From WQUF01 sp031549885 (GTDB taxonomy: Bacteria > Bacillota > Clostridia > Clostridiales > Clostridiaceae), in assembly GCA_031549885.1 (NCBI GenBank), contig JAVBPD010000048.1, positions 1-50,155 on the forward strand: 50,155 nucleotides of DNA, read 5' to 3'. Under the pieces are notes generated by a model. It had not been told where the DNA came from. It ran no database searches and saw only the letters and a list, made by a program, of their open reading frames with translations. Of the stretch, positions 1 through 9,075 are shown piece after piece. Each line of letters starts with the position of its first letter. The first letter of the stretch is position 1. Position numbers and translations under genes: made by a program.

Positions 1-28
1 GTTTTATTACTTTTTTCTTTTTTGCCAT
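1..28 (-). CDS. 5' end of a gene running off the left edge
   Basis: An ATG is preceded on the minus strand by AAGGAG at 8-nt spacing and opens a frame reading MAKKKKVIK before the window ends. The Lys-rich start is compatible with a membrane or ribosomal protein, but nine codons cannot identify it. It lies just past the terminator of the GH3 gene, so it is either read by leakage through that stem or from a promoter I cannot see. Confidence 0.4.
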
Positions 29-51
29 AACATATACTCCTTATAAAAATA

Positions 52-77
52 ATGCCTCACTTATTTATATGAGGCAT
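52..77 (-). terminator. Terminator of the GH3 operon
   Basis: A perfect 8-bp stem (ATGCCTCA / TGAGGCAT) with a 10-nt loop lies 25 bp past the stop of the permuted GH3 gene. The minus-strand 3' flank, ATTATTTTTATAAG, is U-rich. A T-rich flank on the other side could also make it work in the plus direction. Confidence 0.7.
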
Positions 78-101
78 CACTTTATAATATTTCTTTTTTA
101 A

Positions 102-2978
102 TTATATTTTTGCTTTTTCTTTATTAACCACTGGTTTTTTCTTTTTAGTGCAGCTTATAGCCCCTAGTGTTAATAAGCTAAACAATACAATATCTACAGC
201 TACAAGGACATATATCCATGTAGGGACCCCTATTTTTACTAAATCAAGAGCATTGCTGTTTGCAACAGTATATAAAATATTATGAGAAGCATTTCGCATA
301 TTTTGTTTACCTGTGGCTGTGCTTGATGTTATAAATTTAGTGCCTAAAGAACTAAGCATCATATCATTTCCTGCTGCTATTGCTATATCCCCGTTCATAT
401 AAGATCCAACCATTGAATTATCTGTAATGACAACGCCAACAAATCCCCATTCTTTTCTAAGAACATTTGTCAATAATGATGGGCTACCGCCTGTCCATTT
501 TGGTCCAATTCTGTTCCAAGATGACATAACCGCTTTGGAGCTAGCTTCTTTTATTGTTATCTCAAATGGTTTTAAATAAATTTCACGGATAGCTTGCTCA
601 TTAGCCCACACGCATTGGCCAACTGTATTTGTCTCTTGATCATCTAATGCAAAATGCTTAATATATGAATAAGTATTAGTACTATTCATACCTTTAACCA
701 TTGATGCTCCAAGCTTTCCTGACAAAAGAGGATCCTCAGAATAGTATTCAAAGTTACGGCCGCTAAATGGAGTTCGGTGAATATTCATAGCTGGACCATA
801 AATGCCAGAAACGCCTTTTGCAGTTGCTTCTTCTCCTAATGTAGATCCAAATTCTTCTGCTAATTTAACATTCCAAGTAGCTGCAATTACCACTTCACTC
901 GGATATTGATTTCCATTAATGCCATTAATGAGACCATTTAAACCTGCAGGGCCATCAATATCGCTTACTTGTGGCTTACCAACAGAAGGAATAGCTACAG
1001 TTTGCCAACCGCCTGTCCCAATTAAATATTCCATATCCTTCACAGAAAGCTGCTCAAGAAGCTTTTCCCATTTTGGATCATCATAAGCAAGGCCTTTTAC
1101 ATCGCTTAATTTCAAGCCATGATTTTTTATAACAATGTCTTTTTCATTTGGATCAATGGAAACTGATACATCTTCAATTTGTTTCATTAAATCAGAAGTA
1201 ATTTGCTTGTCTTTTCCTCTTTCTTTTGGCATTGTGCCATCCCAATCTGCACGGCTTACATATTTTACATCACCATGAGCATAATCAAATTGGTTTGTAG
1301 CCTCTATTTTATCGCTGCTTCTACCAGAAGATGCCAAATTAACTTTATATATTTTCTTGTCAATAACATCATGACTATTGTTCATTAGCTTAATTTCATA
1401 GTCACCTGCTTCTAAAACATAAGCTTTTTGTGTTTTGTAATCATAGCTTGCCATATCTTCTGTATTAAAAGTCAATTTAACTGTTTCACTTTGCCCTGGA
1501 TTTAAAACATCTGTTTTATCAAAAGCTGCTAAAACCACATGAGACTTTTCAATGCCTCCCTTTTCATAAGGAGCTGTAAAGTATAGCTGCACTACTTCTT
1601 TACCTGCTACATCACCTGTATTTGTTACAGTTACATCCACTGAAATTTTATCACCCTCTGCAGTTAATTCACCCATTTTTTTATCAAATGTAGTATAGGA
1701 TAATCCATAACCAAAAGGATATTGTACAGATGTGTTATAGTCAATATATCCATCAAATGCAGCTGTTTCATAATATCTATAACCTACATAAATCCCTTCA
1801 TTATAATCTACAAAAGTATAAAGTGGATTCTTTTCCCCTCCAAATAACGCTGAAAGTCCAGATGCAGGATGCTCAGAGCCTAAATATTTAAAATCACCTG
1901 CATTTAAATAAGCTGGGCTAGATGTAACATCATATGCATAAATATCAGGTAAACGACCTGATGGATTTACATCGCCTAAGAGAACTTTAGCAAAAGCATT
2001 TAATCCAACAGAACCTGGTCCCCCTACCCATAATGCCCCATCAACCTCATTGTCATTAATAAAACCAAGCTCCATAGGAGTGGAAGAGTTAATTGCAACA
2101 ATTACATTGTTAAATTTTTGCTTTACCATAGATAGTAAATCTATTTCATTTTGCGTAAGTTCTAAATAATGCTTGCCGCTTTCACCTGTGATGTCAGCCA
2201 TATCCATAGGCATGTCCGCACCTTCACCACCGTTTCTGCTAAACACAACTAATGCATTTTCAGAAAAGTTTTTGGCATCTTTAATAAAACTATCGGTATA
2301 TTCTGTTATGGGAGGTTCCGGAATGCTATTATCTCCCCCAAGCATTTCTAATACATTTGTAGCTTTTTTCTTTTGATATCTATCCTCGTAAAATTTAAAT
2401 AAATCCTTGTTTAACTCAAAGCCTTCATTTTCAAGTGCTGCCTTTAAGCTTACATTTTTGCTTTCATCAGCTGCACCAGAACCTGCGCCTCCATAAACTA
2501 TCCTCTGAGAAGAATATCCAAATACATTTATTTTTTTATCTTGAAGCGGAAGCACTTTATCATTATTTTTCAAAAGCACAATACCCTCTTTTTCAATGCT
2601 CTCTGTTAAATCCTTTGCTTTTGATGTAATCTCTGGAATGTCTTCTGCTGTAATGGTGCTTCTATCAAGCAGCTGATTTACCATAACATTCATACTGCCA
2701 ACAATAATATTAGCACCTGTTACAATTATAAGAGCAAGACATAAAAAAATAGTAGCAATAATTCTCACACGTTTGTTTACAAAAGCACGGTATATAAATA
2801 AAACTACAATAGTAAAAGCCCAAATTAAAACAATTGGGGTTATAAATGCAAAAATTCTTCTAATACTTGGTCCTAATGGGTTAGGGAAAATAACTGAACA
2901 AATAGAGGCAATAAGTATTGCACAAACTAAAGCTATTACACATAAAGTGATGACTTTCTTTACATTCATTTTACCCAT
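102..2978 (-). CDS. Membrane-anchored GH3 beta-glycosidase with permuted domain order
   Basis: A 958-residue glycoside hydrolase family 3 protein whose domains run in reverse of the usual order. Three N-terminal membrane helices (about 9-30, 42-64, 72-95) are followed by the GH3 alpha/beta domain with the probable acid/base Glu252 in GGEGADM. Next come a fibronectin-III-like domain (about 440-520), then the TIM-barrel domain (about 630-880) with FSGRNFEYYSEDP, KHFALDDQET and the nucleophile Asp853 in VITDNSM. A C-terminal helix (about 916-943) ends in KKKK. Three helices in and one out, with basic cytoplasmic loops, put the catalytic part outside the cell. Permuted GH3 enzymes are known from Ruminococcus and Butyrivibrio. 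The usual SDW/TDW nucleophile motif is TDN here. The start is supported by AAGGAGTGAGGAAAG before the ATG. It is the last gene of the operon. The sugar specificity cannot be read from sequence. Confidence 0.88.
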   Translation of the reverse strand: MGKMNVKKVITLCVIALVCAILIASICSVIFPNPLGPSIRRIFAFITPIVLIWAFTIVVLFIYRAFVNKRVRIIATIFLCLALIIVTGANIIVGSMNVMVNQLLDRSTITAEDIPEITSKAKDLTESIEKEGIVLLKNNDKVLPLQDKKINVFGYSSQRIVYGGAGSGAADESKNVSLKAALENEGFELNKDLFKFYEDRYQKKKATNVLEMLGGDNSIPEPPITEYTDSFIKDAKNFSENALVVFSRNGGEGADMPMDMADITGESGKHYLELTQNEIDLLSMVKQKFNNVIVAINSSTPMELGFINDNEVDGALWVGGPGSVGLNAFAKVLLGDVNPSGRLPDIYAYDVTSSPAYLNAGDFKYLGSEHPASGLSALFGGEKNPLYTFVDYNEGIYVGYRYYETAAFDGYIDYNTSVQYPFGYGLSYTTFDKKMGELTAEGDKISVDVTVTNTGDVAGKEVVQLYFTAPYEKGGIEKSHVVLAAFDKTDVLNPGQSETVKLTFNTEDMASYDYKTQKAYVLEAGDYEIKLMNNSHDVIDKKIYKVNLASSGRSSDKIEATNQFDYAHGDVKYVSRADWDGTMPKERGKDKQITSDLMKQIEDVSVSIDPNEKDIVIKNHGLKLSDVKGLAYDDPKWEKLLEQLSVKDMEYLIGTGGWQTVAIPSVGKPQVSDIDGPAGLNGLINGINGNQYPSEVVIAATWNVKLAEEFGSTLGEEATAKGVSGIYGPAMNIHRTPFSGRNFEYYSEDPLLSGKLGASMVKGMNSTNTYSYIKHFALDDQETNTVGQCVWANEQAIREIYLKPFEITIKEASSKAVMSSWNRIGPKWTGGSPSLLTNVLRKEWGFVGVVITDNSMVGSYMNGDIAIAAGNDMMLSSLGTKFITSSTATGKQNMRNASHNILYTVANSNALDLVKIGVPTWIYVLVAVDIVLFSLLTLGAISCTKKKKPVVNKEKAKI

Positions 2979-3008
2979 CTTTCCTCACTCCTTATTTATT
3001 TTAAAAAT

Positions 3009-4025
3009 TTAATTGAATTTATATATTTTTCTTGCAACTGCATATGAAGCTATTGCAAGCCATTTTCCGATGCTAGTAGGGAAATTAGTGAGCCAAATGA
3101 CTCCTTTTCTCCTCATTATTTTATATATTTTAGGATCATGTTCATAAAGCTTTAACCAAATTTCCTTTTGCTTTTCTTCGTTCTCTTTTTTTTTGCTTTT
3201 AATAAGAAAAACAGATGAAATTGCAATCATCATGGCTAAATAATTGGTCATATATGCTGTAAGCTTTTTAGATATTATAGTAAGCTCTGAATAAGTATAT
3301 CTTTTAATCATTATGTTTGTCACTCTTAGCTGCTGCTCTACACGAGATATCATAACCTTTTCATTGACAGATTGATCTTCTCTGCCAATAAAATACCTAT
3401 AAAAGTCACAATTTATATAATACAGAGTTTCTACATATGGTAAAGGTTCATATACAAAAATATTATCTACGTAAAATGTGTGCTTTGGCAATACTATGCC
3501 ACTTTTTCGCAAAACATCTGTCCTATAGATCACAGAGTGCATTAATAGATACCTTGACATAGGAAATTTTCCAATATCTTCCCACTTAAAAATTCTATTT
3601 TCAGGCAAAATACCCTTATAATCCATTGAAGTCTTTTTATTCTCAAGAACTTTTTCATATACATAATTGCTTATAAACAAATCTATTTTCTTATCTAAAA
3701 GACTGCGCATAATATTTAAAATTCTCTTTAAGGCTTCAATATCTACCCAATCATCTGAGTCTACAACTTTATAATAAAGCCCTGTGGCATTTTTTAGCCC
3801 CTTATTAATTCCTTCCCCATGGCCCCCATTTTCTTGATGAATTACTTTTACAATGCTAGGGTACATTTTTTTATAACTATCACATATTTGGGGAGTTTTA
3901 TCCTTTGACCCATCGTTAATCAATATAATTTCTACATCCTCACCGCCATGTAAAAGGCTTTCTATGCATTTATGCATATAGCTTTCAGAATTATAACAAG
4001 GGATTGCAAAAGTTATAATCTTCAT
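3009..4025 (-). CDS. Family 2 glycosyltransferase
   Basis: A 338-residue GT-A fold glycosyltransferase. The N-terminus reads FAIPCYNSESYMHKCIESLL, then ILINDGSKDKT (nucleotide-sugar site), the Gly-rich ENGGHGEGINKGL, and the metal-binding VDSDDW at about 88-93. The C-terminal 150 residues are basic, lack clear transmembrane helices and probably bind the acceptor or the membrane surface. It overlaps the upstream glf gene by 4 bp (ATGA), which implies translational coupling. Beside UDP-galactopyranose mutase the simplest donor is UDP-galactofuranose, but that is inferred from context only. Confidence 0.88.
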   Translation of the reverse strand: MKIITFAIPCYNSESYMHKCIESLLHGGEDVEIILINDGSKDKTPQICDSYKKMYPSIVKVIHQENGGHGEGINKGLKNATGLYYKVVDSDDWVDIEALKRILNIMRSLLDKKIDLFISNYVYEKVLENKKTSMDYKGILPENRIFKWEDIGKFPMSRYLLMHSVIYRTDVLRKSGIVLPKHTFYVDNIFVYEPLPYVETLYYINCDFYRYFIGREDQSVNEKVMISRVEQQLRVTNIMIKRYTYSELTIISKKLTAYMTNYLAMMIAISSVFLIKSKKKENEEKQKEIWLKLYEHDPKIYKIMRRKGVIWLTNFPTSIGKWLAIASYAVARKIYKFN

Positions 4026-5155
4026 TGCAATCCTCCCAATGTTTCCATAACACGTTTAACCACAATGTCCATATCAAAATATTTATATTCTGCAAGCCTA
4101 CCGAGCAAAACAAGCCCTTTATATGATTTAGCAAGGTTCATATATTTTTTGTATAATTCTATATTTTCAAAAGACACAATAGGATAACATGGTACTTTAT
4201 TTTGTTTATGATCATACTGCATTGGATACTCTTTCAAAATAGTAGTGGTCTTTGAAATTTGTCCTGTTAAATGTTTAAATTCAGTAATCCTTGTAAAAGG
4301 TTTATCTACTGTGTAATTCACGGTGCCACAGTTTTGAAAGTATTCTTTTGAATAATTTTCAAACACAAATTTAACAGTTCTATATGGCAAATAACCATAC
4401 TTATAATTAAATATTTTATCAATACTGCCTGTGTAAACTACTATGCCTGAAAACTGTTTGTTTTCAAAATAAATTTTCTCATCCTTAAAACAAGTAACAG
4501 ATAGTCCATCTGTGTTTAAAATAAGCTTTATGTTTTTATGATCCAGCATATTTTCAAATAGCTTTGCATATCCATCTTTAGGCATATATTGGTATGTGTC
4601 TTGAAAATATCTATTGTCTTCTGAAAAAAAGATAGGAACTCTTGCAGTGACGTTTTTATCTATTTCTTCTGGCTTAAACCCCCACTGTTTCTTTGTATAA
4701 TTAAGAAAAATATTTTCATACACATAGTCAGCTATCTTCTGCACTTCTATGATTTCACTATTTTTAATTTCAAGAATATTGACTTTTTTACCATATCCAA
4801 ACTCAGCAATAAGCATCTTTTTTAATTCTTCAAACTCATCTAAAAATACCATCTTTAAAGAATTAAAATTAAAAGGCACAGGAATTTGCATGCCTTTTAC
4901 ATCTGCTAGAACCTTATGCTCATACTTACGCCATATTGTAAACTCAGATAAAAAATCAAATACCTCTTTATAGTTTGTATGGAAAATATGTGGACCATAC
5001 TGATGAACTAAAACATCATGCTCATCAGTATAATCATAAGCATTTCCCCCTATATGATTTTGTTTTTCAAAAATAATAACCTTCTTACCTGTTTTAGCTA
5101 ATATTCTTGCAGCTGTTGCACCTGCAAAACCTGCACCAATTACAATCGCATCCAT
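4022..5155 (-). CDS. glf: UDP-galactopyranose mutase
   Basis: A 377-residue flavoprotein that interconverts UDP-galactopyranose and UDP-galactofuranose, the only known source of galactofuranose donors. The FAD dinucleotide motif VIGAGFAGATAARILA is at the N-terminus, followed by FEKQNHIGGNAYD and the family hallmark QYGPHIFHTN. Length is normal for bacterial Glf (370-390). It lies 5 bp downstream of the GH3-GtrA gene and overlaps the glycosyltransferase, so the organism probably builds a Galf-containing surface glycan with this operon. Confidence 0.95.
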   Translation of the reverse strand: MDAIVIGAGFAGATAARILAKTGKKVIIFEKQNHIGGNAYDYTDEHDVLVHQYGPHIFHTNYKEVFDFLSEFTIWRKYEHKVLADVKGMQIPVPFNFNSLKMVFLDEFEELKKMLIAEFGYGKKVNILEIKNSEIIEVQKIADYVYENIFLNYTKKQWGFKPEEIDKNVTARVPIFFSEDNRYFQDTYQYMPKDGYAKLFENMLDHKNIKLILNTDGLSVTCFKDEKIYFENKQFSGIVVYTGSIDKIFNYKYGYLPYRTVKFVFENYSKEYFQNCGTVNYTVDKPFTRITEFKHLTGQISKTTTILKEYPMQYDHKQNKVPCYPIVSFENIELYKKYMNLAKSYKGLVLLGRLAEYKYFDMDIVVKRVMETLGGLQ

Positions 5156-5160
5156 TTAAT

Positions 5161-8121
5161 TCACATTTCCTTTGTTTTCTCTGCATTAACTTTCTTCATT
5201 ATAACAAATTTCATAACAGGATATATAACGATAACTTGAACAATAATGTTAAATACATTTGCTAAATTCATGGCCCATAAATTCCCAATTTTATTATTAA
5301 GTATTGGCAATATTAATGTAGGAATATACAAACAAATAAGGTAAATAACTAAAACAGTAAATATATAAAAAGCAATAGACTTACCTAATTTATTGTTTGA
5401 ATTAAACACCAATTTTCGCTGAACTATGAAATTAACCGTTTGTGCGCAAGCATAGCTAATAAGAAAGGATAAAAAACCACCTAGTCCCCCGTTTTCAGCG
5501 CTATAATTAAATATCCAAAATGAAAATGGCTTGCTTGTAAGTGTGTTGAAAACAAAACTTTGACATATATTTAAAACTAAAAAGTTTGTAATGGTTGCAA
5601 TATTGCTTAAAAGATTAAACATTATAAATTCAAAAACATTGGCATATTTAACCTTTAAATCTCTTAATGCTTTAAGCACTTTATTTTGTTTTTTTGGTTC
5701 ACCTAAAGAATTAGAGAGCTTTTTATTTTCCTTTTTCATTTTAAAAAACCCCTTAACAAGGCTAAATATACCTTTGAAAAAATGCCCATTGGCCATGGTT
5801 AATATGCTTTTTACCATACTCTTGTCCACATTCCCATCCGACATTTTAGCAATACCCTCAAAAGTTAAATTATAAATAAATAAAGCATTAAGATCAGGTT
5901 TTCCTTTTTTTTCTGCTCGTATACGCATGCCATCTATGATGTTATATGCAAAATGCGCCACCGAGCTTTTAGCATAACTTAATTGGGATAAATTATCTTT
6001 TTCTATTAATTCTCTTTTTTTATCCCATTTTGCTTGTGGAATGGGGCGGCCTAAAAGCTTGCAAAATTCCTTATCAGATATATTTTTTACCTCTCCGCTA
6101 AAGTAATTAGGTAAATCCTTTAAATTATAAGGAATAGGTGCATCAGTACCAGCCACATTATAAGAAGTCTGCAATCTAATATCTCTTGATGATGACCCAA
6201 CCATAATGGTGTACATACCACTTTCAATTTCAAATTTCTTAGTTTTTACATTATAATACCTAAATGTTTTATCATCAAATGGTATGAAAACTTTTTTACA
6301 CTCTCCACTTTTAAGATATACCTTTATAAACCCCTTTAACTCTTTAGCAGGTCTGAAAATAGCACTGTTATTCATTCCCACATATAGCTGAGCTACTTCT
6401 GCACCATTAAAATCCGCAACATTAGTAATTGTAAAGCTAACTCCCCTTTTATCAACTTCAATAAAGCCGTATTCAAATTTCGTGTAACTAAGTCCGAAAC
6501 CAAATGGATACAAAACAGGCATGTTCACTGTATCATAAAACCTATACCCTATAAATAACCCTTCTCTATATTCAGAAGTTTCTTCTTTCCCCGGAAAATA
6601 AGTTAAGTTTGCACAATCTTCATATTGAATTGGGTATGTTTCGCTTAATTTGCCTGATGGACATACTTTACCAGTTATAATGTTTAACATAGCAGAAGCT
6701 GCTGCTTGTCCTCCTAAATAACCATGTAAAATAGCCCTGCACTGATTATGCCATGGCATTTCAACAACAGAACCTGCGCTTAACACTATAACAATATTAG
6801 CATTTATCTTATTTAATGCTTTAAGCAATTGAACTTGATTATCCCTAATTCCAATATGTTCTCGATCAAGCCCTTCGCATTCACTAATTTCATCAAGTCC
6901 CATAAACACAAGTACAACATTAGCTTTTTTCGCTAAGTCGCAAGCTGTTCTAATTAAACTTTCATTTTCCCTTCCAATTCTTTCAAAGCCTTTTGCAAAC
7001 CCAACAAAATCTAAATCTGTTTTATTTATGCATGTAAGCATATTTTCAAGTTTAGTTGGATTTACCATGCTAGACCCTGCACCTTGGTACCTTGGCTCTT
7101 GTGCAAAATCGCCGATGACAGCGACCTTTGTGCCCTTCTTTATAGGTAGCAAATTTTCTTCATTTTTAAGTAAAACTATGGATTCCTCTGCTGCTATTCT
7201 AGCTAAATTATGATGAATTTCTATATCAATATCCTTTGCTTTTAATTCATTGACATTTTTTATTTTAGATATGGCAGATAAAAATTCATCCACTCTTTCA
7301 CTTACAACCGCCTCAGAAAGGGTACCATCTTTTACAGCTTCTACAACTTCTCTTATAGAATTGCCTTTTGTGCCTGGCATTTCTAAATGAACTCCTGATT
7401 TAATTCCTTCAATATGATCGTTGCTACCACCCCAATCTGTAACAACGAAACCTTTAAATCCCCATTCATCCACAAGTTTTTTTCGCAAAAACCAAGGATT
7501 GCTATTGATATAAACCCCATTTACTGGATTATAGGACGACATTATAGAATAAGGATTACCTTCCTTAACTGCAATTTCAAAACCTGTCAAGTAAATTTCA
7601 TTTAATGTTCTTTCATCTACCACTGAATCACATGACATTCTGTGAGTTTCTTGGTTATTTACAGCAAAGTGTTTAGGACATGCTGAAATACCATTTTCTT
7701 GTACACCTTTTATATAGCTTGCAGCCATTTTACCTGAAAGATATGGATCCTCACTAAAATACTCAAAATTCCTACCACATAAAGGATTTCTTTTAATGTT
7801 AAGTCCTGGTCCTAAAAGAACAGAAACTCCAAGAGAGGCCCCCTCTTCACCAATGCACTTGCCTACTAATTGAGCAATGTTAATATCCCAACTGTTACAA
7901 ATGGTAGATGAACTTGGAAAACAAGTAGCTGGTAAACCAGGATGAAGGCCTAAATGATCTACTCCTTCTTTTTGTCTTCTTACACCGCTTGGCCCATCTG
8001 ACAAAGAAATGGAATAAATGCCAAGTCTTTTAATACCCCTAGATTCCCAAAAGTTCTTCCCTGAAAGCAAGGAGGCTTTTTCCTCTAGGGTCATTTTGTC
8101 AATTAATTGTTTATTTTTCAT
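5161..8121 (-). CDS. GH3 beta-glycosidase fused to a GtrA-like membrane domain
   Basis: A 986-residue two-part protein. Residues 1-700 are a canonical GH3 enzyme: LSDGPSGVR, CGRNFEYFSEDPYL, KHFAVNNQETHR, nucleophile Asp229 in VVTDWGG, acid/base Glu416 in ECEGLDRE, and a fibronectin-III-like domain. A linker (about 700-830) contains the NALFIYNLTFEGIAKM and NGHFFKGIF segments. The last 150 residues form four membrane helices with the GtrA-type NFIVQRKLVF motif. GtrA-family proteins are linked to moving polyprenyl-phosphate sugars across the membrane. There is no signal peptide, so the GH3 part is predicted cytoplasmic. The start is the ATG at 8121, placed 5 nt after GAGGTGG; an upstream GTG overlaps that ribosome site. 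It is the first gene of the operon. Confidence 0.88.
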   Translation of the reverse strand: MKNKQLIDKMTLEEKASLLSGKNFWESRGIKRLGIYSISLSDGPSGVRRQKEGVDHLGLHPGLPATCFPSSSTICNSWDINIAQLVGKCIGEEGASLGVSVLLGPGLNIKRNPLCGRNFEYFSEDPYLSGKMAASYIKGVQENGISACPKHFAVNNQETHRMSCDSVVDERTLNEIYLTGFEIAVKEGNPYSIMSSYNPVNGVYINSNPWFLRKKLVDEWGFKGFVVTDWGGSNDHIEGIKSGVHLEMPGTKGNSIREVVEAVKDGTLSEAVVSERVDEFLSAISKIKNVNELKAKDIDIEIHHNLARIAAEESIVLLKNEENLLPIKKGTKVAVIGDFAQEPRYQGAGSSMVNPTKLENMLTCINKTDLDFVGFAKGFERIGRENESLIRTACDLAKKANVVLVFMGLDEISECEGLDREHIGIRDNQVQLLKALNKINANIVIVLSAGSVVEMPWHNQCRAILHGYLGGQAAASAMLNIITGKVCPSGKLSETYPIQYEDCANLTYFPGKEETSEYREGLFIGYRFYDTVNMPVLYPFGFGLSYTKFEYGFIEVDKRGVSFTITNVADFNGAEVAQLYVGMNNSAIFRPAKELKGFIKVYLKSGECKKVFIPFDDKTFRYYNVKTKKFEIESGMYTIMVGSSSRDIRLQTSYNVAGTDAPIPYNLKDLPNYFSGEVKNISDKEFCKLLGRPIPQAKWDKKRELIEKDNLSQLSYAKSSVAHFAYNIIDGMRIRAEKKGKPDLNALFIYNLTFEGIAKMSDGNVDKSMVKSILTMANGHFFKGIFSLVKGFFKMKKENKKLSNSLGEPKKQNKVLKALRDLKVKYANVFEFIMFNLLSNIATITNFLVLNICQSFVFNTLTSKPFSFWIFNYSAENGGLGGFLSFLISYACAQTVNFIVQRKLVFNSNNKLGKSIAFYIFTVLVIYLICLYIPTLILPILNNKIGNLWAMNLANVFNIIVQVIVIYPVMKFVIMKKVNAEKTKEM

Positions 8122-8224
8122 GAAAACCACCTCAAATTACAGGGATCAATATATAAAAGTTCATTTATATTATTTATTATTAAGTATAACTTATTTTTAT
8201 TATGGATTGGTTCATTTTGCATAA

Positions 8225-8250
8225 ATTGTCATTATGCATACACGGATTGT
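8225..8250. promoter_or_regulatory. Candidate LytTR-type direct repeat
   Basis: Two ATTGT-centred elements (ATTGTCATTA and ATTGTAAATGA) start 21 bp apart in the gap between the GH3 operon and the divergent response-regulator gene. LytTR proteins usually bind pairs of short direct repeats about two helical turns apart. The match is by spacing and position only, in A/T-rich DNA. Confidence 0.25.
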
Positions 8251-8347
8251 AAATGATAACAAGGCAAAGTTCTCCCTAGATTTTACGAATTTAATATATT
8301 ATCATTATATAAAGTATTTTTAAATTCATTAAATAAGGCTGGTGAAT

Positions 8348-9061
8348 ATGATGGTACATATTGCTGTTGTTGATGATGAACAGGATATGCAAAATCAAAT
8401 ATGTCAATATATTAAGAATTATGAAATTGAATACAAAGATAAATTTCAAGTATCAGTTTTTAAGGATGGGCTTGAATTAGTTGAAAATTATGAGAAGAAG
8501 TACAATATTCTTTTTTTAGATATTCAAATGAAAAAAATGAATGGCATGGATACAGCAATGCACATAAGAAAACTTGATCAAGATGTGATTATAATTTTTT
8601 TAACCAATATGGCAAATTTTGCAATTAAAGGTTATTCTGTAGAGGCACTGGATTTTATTTTAAAACCAGTTTCATATTTTGTCTTTCAAGAGCAGTTAAA
8701 AAAAGCTCTTACTCGCTTAAAAAAAATCTCACCATCATTTATAGCATTGCACTTTGATGGTGGTTTTTATAAAGTAAATATTGAGAAAATTTGTTACATT
8801 GAGAGCTTTGGCCATAAGTTAATTGTTAATACTGTTGATGATCATTTTGAAACTAAAGGCACCATGAAAAGCATGGAAGAAAAATTAAAGAATCATAATT
8901 TTTTTAGATGCAACAACAGCTATCTTGTAAATTTGTTTTATGTAGATAGTGTTCGCCAAAATGATGTATATGTAAATGGGCATGTTCTCAAAATAAGCCG
9001 CCCTAAGAAAACAGCTTTTATGGATACGTTAGCTAATTATATGGATGCTATATCAAAATAA
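8348..9061 (+). CDS. LytTR-family response regulator
   Basis: A DNA-binding response regulator of the AgrA/LytR type, about 237 residues. The receiver domain (1-120) has the acidic pair in VVDDEQ, phospho-acceptor Asp58 in ILFLDIQM, Thr/Lys switch residues in IIFLTN and ILKPVS. The C-terminal LytTR domain (about 139-235) contains IEKICYIESFGHKL and FFRCNNSYLVNL. A GTG six bases upstream is in frame, but ATGs at 8348 and 8351 are better placed after AAGG. The kinase gene follows after 14 bp. It is divergent from the GH3/glf operon and is a plausible regulator of it; no AgrB or AgrD gene is nearby. Confidence 0.9.
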   Translation: MMVHIAVVDDEQDMQNQICQYIKNYEIEYKDKFQVSVFKDGLELVENYEKKYNILFLDIQMKKMNGMDTAMHIRKLDQDVIIIFLTNMANFAIKGYSVEALDFILKPVSYFVFQEQLKKALTRLKKISPSFIALHFDGGFYKVNIEKICYIESFGHKLIVNTVDDHFETKGTMKSMEEKLKNHNFFRCNNSYLVNLFYVDSVRQNDVYVNGHVLKISRPKKTAFMDTLANYMDAISK

Positions 9062-9075
9062 TAAAGGAGTTAACT

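Noticed and set aside
8131..8347. An AgrD-type autoinducer peptide gene near the two-component system
   Set aside because: No short frame with a Cys-containing autoinducer core and ribosome site was found on either strand.
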